64,000 bases of DNA, taken from positions 44,741 to 108,740 of the forward strand of contig CAIJFT010000037.1 in NCBI GenBank assembly GCA_903820035.1, written 5' to 3'. The position numbers and the translations under genes were made by a program. The notes under the pieces were generated by a model. That model had not been told where the DNA came from and did not search any database. It worked only from the letters and a program-made list of their open reading frames with translations. Of this stretch, positions 1 through 7,899 are shown one piece after another. The DNA is from an uncultured Opitutia bacterium (GTDB taxonomy: Bacteria > Verrucomicrobiota > Verrucomicrobiia > Opitutales > Opitutaceae). How positions within the stretch are numbered: position 1 is the stretch's first letter; the number at the start of each line of letters is the position of its first letter.

Positions 1-2
1 TG

Positions 3-302
3 CTTGCGGCGTGGCAGATCCGCGACGACGGCTTCCGTTTGCACTTCGGCATCGAGCCGGAAAAGGCGCAGGAGCTGCTCTCCGAGGAGGCGACCCAGGT
101 GCGCGGGTTTCTCGGTTACTCCGGTTGGTCGGCGGGGCAGTTGGAGAAGGAGATGCAACACCACACCTGGGTGGTGACCGACGTCCCCGAGGACCTTCTG
201 GCGCAAACGCAGGACGAGTCCCTTTGGCGCTTGGTGCTCGGGCGGGAGGGAGCGGAGTGGCGGTTGCTCGCGGGGGAACCGGAGGATCCGGAGCTTAATT
301 GA
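3..302 (+). CDS. YqgE/AlgH family protein (5' truncated by window)
   Basis: Only the C-terminal 99 residues are present; the reading frame is open to the left edge. The visible part contains the YSGWSAGQLEKE signature and the FGIEPEKAQELL segment typical of the YqgE/AlgH (UPF0301) family, whose full members are about 180-200 residues. The molecular role of the family is not settled; AlgH was named for an effect on alginate regulation in Pseudomonas. The next gene is the L36 gene, on the same strand after about 80 bases. Confidence 0.85.
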   Translation, partial: LAAWQIRDDGFRLHFGIEPEKAQELLSEEATQVRGFLGYSGWSAGQLEKEMQHHTWVVTDVPEDLLAQTQDESLWRLVLGREGAEWRLLAGEPEDPELN

Positions 303-343
303 GGCCGTGAGCGCAGCGGACGCGCAACCGGCAAACAATTCCG

Positions 344-372
344 TTGACAGAGCCACCCGCGGCCTGTGCTTT
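344..372 (+). promoter_or_regulatory. Candidate sigma70-type promoter for the L36-L31 genes
   Basis: A perfect TTGACA box (344-349) is followed after 17 bases by TGCTTT (367-372), a weak -10 match. Transcription would begin near 379, only a few bases before the L36 start codon at 383, so the mRNA would be almost leaderless. No Shine-Dalgarno motif precedes the start codon, which fits that reading. The -10 box is poor, so the assignment is tentative. Confidence 0.35.
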
Positions 373-382
373 GACGCCTTTT

Positions 383-508
383 ATGAAAGTTGTTTCCTCT
401 ATCAAGTCGGCCAAGAAGCGTCACCCGGCATGCCAGGTGGTCCGTCGCAAGGGCAAGATTTACGTCATCAACAAGGTCGAGCCGCGTTACAAGGCGCGCC
501 AAGGCTAA
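383..508 (+). CDS. rpmJ: 50S ribosomal protein L36, zinc-free (YkgO-like) type
   Basis: This 41-residue protein begins [15 protein letters not shown] and ends in YKARQG, matching ribosomal protein L36 of the large subunit. Canonical zinc-binding L36 carries three Cys and one His; here only one Cys remains (residue 17), as in the E. coli alternative form YkgO. The L31 gene follows after 15 bases on the same strand, so the two are probably cotranscribed. No Shine-Dalgarno motif is visible; the ATG is the only start that fits the family N-terminus. Confidence 0.95.
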   Translation: MKVVSSIKSAKKRHPACQVVRRKGKIYVINKVEPRYKARQG

Positions 509-523
509 CCCTATACTACTGCG

Positions 524-778
524 ATGAAAGCCGAAGGTCATCCCGCTCTTAACAACGTCTGCTTCCTCGATATCGGAACCGGACGTCGTTTCCTCACCAA
601 GTCCACCATGAAATCCGCCCGCAAGGAGCAGATTGATGGTCAAGAGTACTACGTCATCGCCCGCGACGTGACCGCCGACTCGCATCCCGCCTACACCGGC
701 GAGAAGCGCCTCGTCGACACCGCCGGCCGCGTCGAGAAGTTCACCACGAAGTTCAAGCGCGGCAGTGCGAAGAAGTAA
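524..778 (+). CDS. rpmE: 50S ribosomal protein L31 type B
   Basis: This 84-residue protein matches type B L31 of the large ribosomal subunit: it has the FLTKST segment, the SHPAYTG segment and the VDTAGRVEKF C-terminal signature. It lacks the CxxC zinc motif of type A L31 and has a single Cys near residue 13. The pairing with a zinc-free L36 directly upstream mirrors the E. coli ykgO-ykgM pair. An intrinsic terminator lies 26 bases after the stop codon. Confidence 0.95.
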   Translation: MKAEGHPALNNVCFLDIGTGRRFLTKSTMKSARKEQIDGQEYYVIARDVTADSHPAYTGEKRLVDTAGRVEKFTTKFKRGSAKK

Positions 779-804
779 TCGCTCCCGCGATTTCGAATCT
801 CCCA

Positions 805-830
805 GCCCTCCGGAAACGGAGGGCTTTTTT
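805..830 (+). terminator. Intrinsic terminator after the L31 gene
   Basis: An 8-bp perfect stem, GCCCTCCG (805-812) with CGGAGGGC (817-824), closes a GAAA tetraloop and is followed by six T residues (825-830). This is a textbook Rho-independent terminator and ends the L36-L31 transcription unit. Confidence 0.92.
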
Positions 831-1032
831 GTGTCTGCCCGCTGCCGTCACCAGGGCCGGAGCAGGGGATCAGGGGCGGGAAGCACGGAAAAGAGGGGCT
901 CCTTTTCTCCGCTCTTCGGGCCCTCCTTGTTCAAGGTTTGGCGGTCGGGATGCCCGGGGCGCCTGCTGACACGTTTTTTCCGTGTGTTCCGCCGCATCCG
1001 CGGCCAAGTGTTCCCGCTCTCCTTTTTAACCC

Positions 1033-2247
1033 ATGCGTATCCATCCGTTCCAAGGTCTGGTTCCCAAGCCCGCGCTCGCGCCGGAAGTGGCCTGCGTGCC
1101 CTACGATGTCGTCAACGCCGCCGAGGCCGCCGCGCTCGCCCAAGGCAAGCCGCACAGCCTGCTCCACGTCGACCGGGCCGAAATCGACCTGCCGACCGGA
1201 ACCGATCCGTACAGCGAGGCCGTCTACGCCAAGGCCCGCGAAAATCTGCTCGCCCTCCAGCGCAGCGGCACGCTCGTGCGCGAGTCCGAGCCCTGCCTCT
1301 ACGTTTATCAGCAACAGATGGGCAGCCACATCCAGCGCGGTCTCATCGCCGGCTGCCACGTCGATGATTACGACGCGGAGTTGATCAAGAAGCATGAGAA
1401 GACACGGAAGGATAAGGAGGATGATCGCACCAAGTTGATCGATACGCTGAGCGCCGATACGGGTCCGGTGTTTCTCACTTATCGGGACAACGCCGCGGTC
1501 ACCGCGCTCGTCAACGCGAAGACCAACGAGCAGCCGCTGCACAACTTCACGGCTCCCGACGGCATCCGTCACACCGTCTGGCGCATCGCCGGTGGCGCCG
1601 AGTGGGTGAAGGCGTTCGGCGCCGTACCCGTGAGTTACATCGCCGACGGCCATCATCGCGCCGCCAGCGCCGCCCGCGTCGCGCGTCTGCGCCGCGAGCG
1701 CAACCCGCAGCACAACGGACAAGAGGACTACAACTGGTTCCTCTGCGTGCTGTTCCCGGCCAGCGAGCTGAAGATTCTTCCGTACAACCGTCTCGTCCTC
1801 GACCTGAACGGAATCGCCCCCGCTGATTTCCTCGCGAAGGTGAAGGCCATCTTCGGCCTGCAGGAAAACGCCGCGCCGTCCCCGGTCGCGGTGGGCCAGG
1901 TGAGCATGTACCTCGGCGGAAAATGGTACGGCCTGCGCTGTCAGGCGGAGACCAACGCTGATCCGGTCAGCCGCCTCGACGTGAGCGTGCTGCAGGACCG
2001 CCTGCTCGGCCCCGTGCTCGGCATCGCCGATGTCCGGACTAGCAAGCGCATCGACTTCGTCGGCGGCATCCGCGGCACAGGCGAACTCGTGCAGCGCGTC
2101 GACGCGGAGGGTGGAGTCGCGTTTTCGATGTACCCGGTGACGCTCGCGCAGTTGATGGACATCGCCGACGCGGGCCAGATCATGCCGCCGAAGAGCACAT
2201 GGTTCGAGCCGAAGCTCCGTTCCGGCCTGGTGATTCATACGTTCTGA
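1033..2247 (+). CDS. DUF1015 family protein
   Basis: The 404-residue product matches the DUF1015 family over its full usual length. It starts with the IHPFQGLVPKP segment, has the conserved CVPYDVVN segment near residue 22, the KKHEKT motif near residue 120 and the YIADGHHRAASA motif near residue 205, and ends WFEPKLRSGLVI. It appears to be soluble and cytoplasmic. The family's biochemical function is not established. No Shine-Dalgarno is seen, but the ATG fits the family N-terminus. Confidence 0.9.
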   Translation: MRIHPFQGLVPKPALAPEVACVPYDVVNAAEAAALAQGKPHSLLHVDRAEIDLPTGTDPYSEAVYAKARENLLALQRSGTLVRESEPCLYVYQQQMGSHIQRGLIAGCHVDDYDAELIKKHEKTRKDKEDDRTKLIDTLSADTGPVFLTYRDNAAVTALVNAKTNEQPLHNFTAPDGIRHTVWRIAGGAEWVKAFGAVPVSYIADGHHRAASAARVARLRRERNPQHNGQEDYNWFLCVLFPASELKILPYNRLVLDLNGIAPADFLAKVKAIFGLQENAAPSPVAVGQVSMYLGGKWYGLRCQAETNADPVSRLDVSVLQDRLLGPVLGIADVRTSKRIDFVGGIRGTGELVQRVDAEGGVAFSMYPVTLAQLMDIADAGQIMPPKSTWFEPKLRSGLVIHTF

Positions 2248-2268
2248 AGTCGGGGCGCGTGACTCCGC

Positions 2269-2325
2269 CGTAGGTCAGTGCGCTTGCGCGCGCCCGAGCC
2301 GCGCTCGCAAGCGAGCTGGCCTACG
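2269..2325. repeat. REP-like palindromic element
   Basis: The outer arms CGTAGGTCAG and CTGGCCTACG are near-perfect inverted repeats, and inner CGCTTGCG/CGCAAGCG segments extend the structure to about 57 bases. It lies between the DUF1015 and antiporter genes. It has the size and form of an extragenic palindromic element; no T-tract follows, so it is not a classical terminator. Confidence 0.6.
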
Positions 2326-2400
2326 ATTCAGGAGGAGCGCCGCGGCGGTGACCGAGGTTCGGTCTTTCAACTTTCAACCCTCGACCCTCCACTCCTCCTC

Positions 2401-3903
2401 ATGATCCCGGCTGAAGGTCCTGCGTCCCGCGTTTTGCTTCGCGCCGTTTCGCTCGGCCTGGCCCTGCCCGGGATCGCGGCCGCGGCGGAGTTCCCGCGGT
2501 CCGTGACCGACTATGCGGCAAGCGACGTGGCCTCGCTGGCGGGCACCCTGCTCGGGCGGGCGACCGCGGAACCTTTCAACGTCGTGGCGACGGTGATCTT
2601 CGCCCTTGCCGTCGCGCATACGTTCCTCACCGCCCGCTTTCGTCATTGGGCGCACGCGGTCGAGGAGCGGCACCTCGCGCGCCTGCGCCAACGTCCGGCG
2701 GGACAGGATCGCGACGGTGACGGTCAGCCCGACGAGGTGAGCTTCGGCGGCCAAGTGTTGCACTTTCTTGGCGAGGTCGAGGCGGTGTTTGGACTCTGGG
2801 CGATCGTGCTCGGCGTGGCGCTGGCCGCGTTCAAGGGCGTCGACACCTCGATTCATTATTTGGCGGACCAGGTCAACTACACGGAGCCGATGTTCGTGGT
2901 GATCATCATGGCCTTGGCCTCGACGCGGCCGGTGCTGCGGCTGGCGGAACAGTGTATGCAGCTCGTGGCCTCGCTGGGCGGCGGGCGCCCGGTGGCGTGG
3001 TGGCTTTCGATTCTGACGCTCGCGCCGATCCTCGGGTCGTTCATTACCGAGCCGGCGGCGATGACGATTGCCGCGCTGCTGCTGGGTAAACAGTTCTATG
3101 CGCTCAATCCGGGGACGAAGCTCAAGTATGCAACGATTGGGCTTCTGTTCGTAAATGTTTCGATTGGCGGCACACTGACGCACTTTGCCGCGCCGCCCGT
3201 GCTCATGGTCGCGGCGGCGTGGGGTTGGAATATCTCCTACATGTTCACCCATTTTGGGTGGCACGCGATTTCCGGCATTGTGCTGGCGAACGCCGTCTAT
3301 CTGGTCGCGTTTCGCCGCGAACTCTTCGCGCTGCAGGCTCCGGCGGCGGAGAACGGGCCGCGTGGCGAGGAGCCGGTGCCGGTTTGGGTGACGACGATGC
3401 ATCTCGGCTTCCTCGGTTTCACGGTGTGGATGGCGCATCATCCGGCGCTCTTCATCGGCGGCTTCCTGTTCTACCTCGCATTTGCCCAGGCCACTGCGCA
3501 CCACCAGAGCAAGGTGGAACTCAAGACGCCGCTGCTCGTGGGCTTCTTCCTTGCCGGCCTCGTGATCCATGGCGGGCTGCAGGCGTGGTGGATCCAGCCG
3601 GTGCTGAGCCGGCTTGGCGAGGTTCCCCTCTTTGCGGGTGCGACGATCCTGACGGCGTTCAACGACAACGCGCTCATCACCTATCTCGCGACCCTGGTGC
3701 CCGGCTTCAGCGAGGAGTTGAAATTCGCGGTGGTGTCCGGCGCGGTGACCGGCGGCGGTCTGACCGTGATCGCCAACGCGCCGAATCCCGCGGGGCAATC
3801 GATTCTCCAGCGCTATTTTCCCGAGGGCGTTTCGCCGCTGGGTTTGTTCTTGGGCGCGCTCGTGCCGACGCTGCTCGTGGCGTTTTCGTTCATGGTGCTG
3901 TGA
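2401..3903 (+). CDS. Putative Na+/H+ antiporter, integral membrane
   Basis: A 500-residue polytopic membrane protein resembling the putative Na+/H+ antiporter family (PF07399) known from Chlamydiae and related bacteria. About ten hydrophobic segments are visible, with recognisable TEPAAMTIAALLLG and GGTLTHFAAPPVL stretches near residues 220 and 260 and TAFNDNALITYL near residue 420. Transport is inferred from family only. The loop after the second hydrophobic segment holds an EF-hand-like DRDGDGQPDE at residues 103-112. The frame is open upstream to 2278, but the ATG at 2401 follows the REP-like palindrome and begins a signal-like N-terminus, so it was chosen. Confidence 0.8.
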   Translation: MIPAEGPASRVLLRAVSLGLALPGIAAAAEFPRSVTDYAASDVASLAGTLLGRATAEPFNVVATVIFALAVAHTFLTARFRHWAHAVEERHLARLRQRPAGQDRDGDGQPDEVSFGGQVLHFLGEVEAVFGLWAIVLGVALAAFKGVDTSIHYLADQVNYTEPMFVVIIMALASTRPVLRLAEQCMQLVASLGGGRPVAWWLSILTLAPILGSFITEPAAMTIAALLLGKQFYALNPGTKLKYATIGLLFVNVSIGGTLTHFAAPPVLMVAAAWGWNISYMFTHFGWHAISGIVLANAVYLVAFRRELFALQAPAAENGPRGEEPVPVWVTTMHLGFLGFTVWMAHHPALFIGGFLFYLAFAQATAHHQSKVELKTPLLVGFFLAGLVIHGGLQAWWIQPVLSRLGEVPLFAGATILTAFNDNALITYLATLVPGFSEELKFAVVSGAVTGGGLTVIANAPNPAGQSILQRYFPEGVSPLGLFLGALVPTLLVAFSFMVL

Positions 3904-3909
3904 GTGGTT

Positions 3910-3946
3910 GCCGCGTCGCCCTGTGCGTGGGCGCAGGGACCGCGGC
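3910..3946. repeat. REP-like hairpin after the antiporter gene
   Basis: GCCGCG (3910-3915) pairs with CGCGGC (3941-3946) outside an inner stem CCCTGTGC/GCGCAGGG (3919-3926/3931-3938) around a GTGG loop. The inner stem is nearly identical to the one at 7814-7833, which suggests a dispersed palindromic repeat. No T-tract follows. Confidence 0.6.
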
Positions 3947-3990
3947 CGTAAGGAAATTCCCGCCGCTCACGCGCCGGGCCACAGGCGGCC

Positions 3991-4842
3991 TCAGCGACTG
4001 AGTTTGCCCCGCGCATCCTCCGGCACGTCGACATGGGTCGTGCCGATCGCGCGCAGCACGGTGTCGGTCGTTTGCCGGACAATGATTTCGCGCGTGCCAC
4101 CGGCCGACTCGACGGCAAGCACGCCTTCCAGGCTAACGCGGTACTGCACCACGTGACCACGTTCCAACCGGAGTGAAAAGGTGCCGCTCGCCCGGCGTGG
4201 TGTGAGCTGTTCCTGGCCGTCATGGACCAATAGCAGGCGGGCGCCGACTTCGGTCAACGTGCCGGTCACTTGGTCGCCCTCGACCATGAATTCCGCGTGG
4301 CTGCCGACGATCAGGCTCAATTCTTCGTGCGGATGGCTCAGCGTGAGCTGCAGATTGCTGTAGGGCAGGGGGGCGGTAGCGCGTCGGGGTGGTGGCAGGG
4401 GCACGGATACACTGGGCCCGCCCGAAGCGCCGACACCGGCGCTCGCGTTCACCACGATGGTCGGCTCCGTCGCGGTGGCCGTGCTCGTCGGCGCGGGCTC
4501 AACGGGAGTCTCGGGCAACTCCGCTGGCGTGCGCCAGCCTTGCGGCGTCTCGACCACGCAGGCGACGTTGCCGCGGAAGATGAGCTCAATCTCGGTGTCG
4601 GTCACGCCGCGGCCGAGTTTGCGGCGCAATCGGTTCACGACCGGCATTTGCACGCGGGTGAATCCGGCCGGGGTCGTGCGACCGGTGATCGTGTAGGTGC
4701 GTGCGTCATCGGTGACCGTCGTGACCCAGCTGTAGTTGGGCTGCTCGGTGAGTTTCATCGCGGCGATGATCGCGTCGTCGGTCGGACCGGCGTGTAACGG
4801 TGTGACGGCCGCGGAGACGACCAGAAATGAAAGTGCCCGCAC
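3991..4842 (-). CDS. Hypothetical secreted protein
   Basis: No family was recognised. The GTG at 4842 gives a 283-residue protein with a clear signal peptide (VRALSFLVVSAAVTPLHA) followed by a mature domain starting GPTDDAIIAAM. The middle, around residues 105-165, is a low-complexity linker rich in Pro, Thr and Ala. The C-terminal half is beta-rich with repeated short strands. The frame stays open upstream to 5082, but that part overlaps the glutamate dehydrogenase gene and was rejected. It lies about 100 bases downstream of that gene on the same strand and may be cotranscribed. Confidence 0.6.
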   Translation of the reverse strand: MRALSFLVVSAAVTPLHAGPTDDAIIAAMKLTEQPNYSWVTTVTDDARTYTITGRTTPAGFTRVQMPVVNRLRRKLGRGVTDTEIELIFRGNVACVVETPQGWRTPAELPETPVEPAPTSTATATEPTIVVNASAGVGASGGPSVSVPLPPPRRATAPLPYSNLQLTLSHPHEELSLIVGSHAEFMVEGDQVTGTLTEVGARLLLVHDGQEQLTPRRASGTFSLRLERGHVVQYRVSLEGVLAVESAGGTREIIVRQTTDTVLRAIGTTHVDVPEDARGKLSR

Positions 4843-4945
4843 GTAGCCGCGGTTGAACCGGAGGCGAAAACGTGGACGGTCGCGCTGACCACCTGGTCGC
4901 TGCGCGCCAAACCGGCTGCTCGGATGTCCCGGGGATTCCAATCGT

Positions 4946-6220
4946 TCAGGGGAAAAGGCCGCGGCATTCCTTGGCGTCGGCGACGCGCTGGATGCCGAGG
5001 GTGAGTGCGGCGAGGCGGCGGCTGAATTTGAATTTTCTCTTCTGGTACTCCACGGAGTCCTTCGCCTTGTCGAGAATGCCAAAGAGCTTCCGCATCACCT
5101 CGTCGCGGTCCCAGTAGAAACTCGACAGGTTTTGCAGCCATTCGAAATAGGAGACGATCACGCCGCCGGAGTTGCAGAGCACGTCGGGGATCACCTCGAT
5201 GTCGCCGCGCTCCTCGATGATTTTGTCGGCCGCGTTGGTGGTCGGGCCGTTCGCTCCTTCGGCCAGGACACGGCATTTTAACCGGCCCGCGTTCTGGTCG
5301 GTGATCACCCGTTCGAGCGCCGCAGGCACGAGCACGGTGCAGTTCAGCTCAAGCAGATCCGCGTTGGAGATCGGCTCGCCGCCGTCGAAGTCACGCAGGA
5401 CTCTTTGATACTGGACGTAGGTCTGCGCCTTCGGGAGGTCGATACCCTTCGGGTTATAGATGCCGCCCGTGTAGTCGGAGATGGCGATGACCTTCATGCC
5501 GTACCCGGCGAGAGCGAGCGCGGACTCGCTACCGACGTTGCCGAAACCCTGGACCACGGCGGTGGCCTCGGCCACGGGGATCCGGAGGTCTTCCAGATAT
5601 TTTTTGGCCAAGTATGCGACGCCGGCGCCGGTGGCTTCCTTGCGACCCTGCGAGCCGCCGAGCGCGATGGGCTTGCCGGTGACGACGGCGGGTTCCACGT
5701 GACCCACGTGATTGGAGTAGGTGTCCATCATCCAGCCCATGATTTTTTCATTGGTGCCGACATCCGGCGCGGGCACGTCGGTGTGCGGGCCGACGAAGTT
5801 CACCATTTCCTGCATGTACCGTCGGGAAAGGCTTTCGAGTTCGGTGGGCGTCAGTTGGTTGGGATCGACGATGACGCCGCCCTTGGCGCCGCCGTAGGGC
5901 AAGCCGACGAGCGAGCATTTCCAGCTCATCCACATGGCCAGCGCGGCCACCTCGCCGATCGTGACGTTTTGGTGGAAACGGATGCCGCCCTTCGAGGGGC
6001 CGGTTGAGAGGTTGTGTTGCACCCGGTAGCCTTCGAAGACCGTGACGCTGCCGTCGGCGCGCTTGATGGGCAGTGCGACCGCCAGACACCGTTTGGGGTA
6101 CTTGGTCCGGTCCCGGATTGCGTCCGGCAGGTTGATGGCATCGGCCGCTTTGTCGAATTGGCGGCACGCCATGCGGAATACATCGGAATCGTAGAGGGAG
6201 GAGACGATGGCCTTGGACAT
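4946..6220 (-). CDS. gdhA: Glutamate dehydrogenase (Glu/Leu/Phe/Val family)
   Basis: The 424-residue protein is a full-length hexameric-type Glu/Leu/Phe/Val dehydrogenase, which interconverts glutamate with 2-oxoglutarate and ammonia using NAD(P). Visible signatures are the substrate-binding GGIRFH and PYGGAKGGV segments with the catalytic lysine in the latter, PAPDVGTN, and the Rossmann motif GFGNVGS near residue 210. Cofactor preference cannot be read with confidence. The frame is open to 6292, but the start MSKAIVSSLYDSD at 6220 matches family length; no Shine-Dalgarno is visible. Confidence 0.93.
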   Translation of the reverse strand: MSKAIVSSLYDSDVFRMACRQFDKAADAINLPDAIRDRTKYPKRCLAVALPIKRADGSVTVFEGYRVQHNLSTGPSKGGIRFHQNVTIGEVAALAMWMSWKCSLVGLPYGGAKGGVIVDPNQLTPTELESLSRRYMQEMVNFVGPHTDVPAPDVGTNEKIMGWMMDTYSNHVGHVEPAVVTGKPIALGGSQGRKEATGAGVAYLAKKYLEDLRIPVAEATAVVQGFGNVGSESALALAGYGMKVIAISDYTGGIYNPKGIDLPKAQTYVQYQRVLRDFDGGEPISNADLLELNCTVLVPAALERVITDQNAGRLKCRVLAEGANGPTTNAADKIIEERGDIEVIPDVLCNSGGVIVSYFEWLQNLSSFYWDRDEVMRKLFGILDKAKDSVEYQKRKFKFSRRLAALTLGIQRVADAKECRGLFP

Positions 6221-6356
6221 GGTGACGAGGTGCCGCGGACGCGGCCGGTTGGCGGTTGGCGGCAGGCTGGCCGGAGGGTGCGGCTTTAGCAATTGGCATT
6301 GGGGCGGCGGCTCTTGAATGATGCCGCCTTATCCCGCCGCAGCGCGGGCATGATAC

Positions 6357-7799
6357 ATGGGCTATCTGATCAAACTCTTCCGCTGGATCATCGAAAAATT
6401 CGCCGCCGCCGCGCTGATCGTCACGCTGGCGCTGGCGGCCGGCGGGCTGTGGTTGTTTCTCAAGGACAACATCGGGTTTGACCAATGGCGCCAGGACGTC
6501 GTCCGTACGCTCAGCGGCAAGCGCGGCGAAATTCGCGAGGCGCTGGATGATGTCGTGCTCCGGATGGACCGCTTGGGCGGGCAGATTGTTGGAGAGCAGG
6601 ACCGCCTGAAGTTGGCGGACGGGGCGACCGCGAAGCTCAAGGAACTGGAGAGCACGTGGGATCGTTTCGTCGGCAACCCCGAGCAGCAGAAGGCCAACGC
6701 GCAGCAGATGGAGAAACTGGCCGGCCAGCGCGAGGTGATCACCGCGAAGATTGCGGAGTTGAAGCTGACGCAGACGCGGGCGGGCTGGGAGCGCGACGGG
6801 TTGGAGATCGCCCTCGGTAAACTCGACGTGCAACTGGTGGAGGTCGCAGCGCAGCGTTCGAAGGTGCTGCATTATTTCGAGCAGATCTGGGAATATCCCC
6901 TTGGCCGCGGCTATGTGACGCTGGCCGTGAAGTGGTGGGTGGTGGTGTTTCTCGGCCTCTATTTCATCGGGCCGAGTATCGGGAAGGTGGGGATGTACGC
7001 GCTGGTCGCGCCGGCGATCAGCCGCGGTCGTCCCGTGCGGCTCGCCGCGTCGATGGCGGCGATGCCCGAGGTGGGGGCGAGCCGCGTGGCGACGGATCTC
7101 CCCCTCGGTCCGGGTGAGCGCCTGTGGATCAAGGAAAAGTTCCTGCAGGCTTCCGACGAGGGGCTGCAGCGGAAGACGCGCTTCCTGCTCGACTGGCGGA
7201 TTCCGTTCACCTGCCTTGCGACCGGCTTGGTGGAGCTGATTGAAATGGTGAATGCGAAACCCGACGCCGGTGAACGCCGCCTCACGCTGTCCAATCAGTC
7301 CGATCCGCACAGCGAACTGGCGGTGATCACGCTGCCGGCGGAGGCCTCGCTCGTGTTGCGTCCGAGTTTTCTGGCGGGCGTGGTACTGGCCGGGGGCGTG
7401 CGGCTGAACCTGCGGCGCCGCTGGCAACTGTTCCGCTGGCAGTCATGGGTGACGCTGCAGTTCCGGTTTTTCGAGTTCTCGGGCCCGTGTCGGCTGATTA
7501 TCGCGGGGAGTCGCGGGGTGCGCGCCGAACGCCTGATTGACCGTGCCGGCGACGAGGTGCCGGCGCGGAGAACCAATCAGGATGCGACGATGGGCTTTAC
7601 GCCGAACCTAGCTTACCGGCCGGTGCGGGCCGAGACGTTTTGGAGTTATTATCGGGGAATGAATCCACTCTTTGATGATCTCTTCGAGGGGCGCGGGGTT
7701 TTTCTCTGCCAGCAGGTGGCGAGCGGCGGCGACGCCAAGCAGGCGCGGCGCTTCTGGAACGCATGCTGGAACACCGTGACGAAGGTGTTCGGAGTCTAG
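6357..7799 (+). CDS. Coiled-coil membrane protein, function unknown
   Basis: A 480-residue protein with an N-terminal transmembrane segment (about residues 15-36), a charged coiled-coil region (about 50-180), a second hydrophobic segment (about 190-215) and a beta-rich C-terminal domain. The C-terminal part (HSELAVITLP, followed by strands ending PLFDDLFEGRGVFL) loosely resembles AIM24-type domains, but this is only a weak pattern match. It is divergent from the glutamate dehydrogenase gene and stands alone on its strand. The frame gives no other convincing start than the ATG at 6357. Confidence 0.75.
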   Translation: MGYLIKLFRWIIEKFAAAALIVTLALAAGGLWLFLKDNIGFDQWRQDVVRTLSGKRGEIREALDDVVLRMDRLGGQIVGEQDRLKLADGATAKLKELESTWDRFVGNPEQQKANAQQMEKLAGQREVITAKIAELKLTQTRAGWERDGLEIALGKLDVQLVEVAAQRSKVLHYFEQIWEYPLGRGYVTLAVKWWVVVFLGLYFIGPSIGKVGMYALVAPAISRGRPVRLAASMAAMPEVGASRVATDLPLGPGERLWIKEKFLQASDEGLQRKTRFLLDWRIPFTCLATGLVELIEMVNAKPDAGERRLTLSNQSDPHSELAVITLPAEASLVLRPSFLAGVVLAGGVRLNLRRRWQLFRWQSWVTLQFRFFEFSGPCRLIIAGSRGVRAERLIDRAGDEVPARRTNQDATMGFTPNLAYRPVRAETFWSYYRGMNPLFDDLFEGRGVFLCQQVASGGDAKQARRFWNACWNTVTKVFGV

Positions 7800-7809
7800 T
7801 ATAGAGATG

Positions 7810-7885
7810 TGGCCCTGCGCGTGAGCGCAGGGACCCCGATCGAGCGGAATCCCCATCCACTCCCAGTGCCCACGCTTAGGGCCAC
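7810..7885. repeat. REP-like nested hairpins
   Basis: An inner perfect stem CCCTGCGC (7814-7821) and GCGCAGGG (7826-7833) around GTGA is nested in a wider inverted repeat GTGGCCCT (7810-7817) and AGGGCCAC (7878-7885). It fills the gap between two convergent genes, where it could act as a bidirectional transcription stop. The inner stem matches the element at 3919-3938. Confidence 0.6.
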
Positions 7886-7899
7886 GGGCGCGAATGCGC

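Noticed and set aside
931..2238. Long minus-strand open frame opposite the DUF1015 gene
   Set aside because: It mirrors a well-supported gene and has no family features; long antisense frames are common at this GC content.
5748..7427. 559-codon minus-strand open frame
   Set aside because: It spans parts of two real genes, glutamate dehydrogenase and the coiled-coil membrane protein, in a different frame and shows Arg/His-rich shadow composition.
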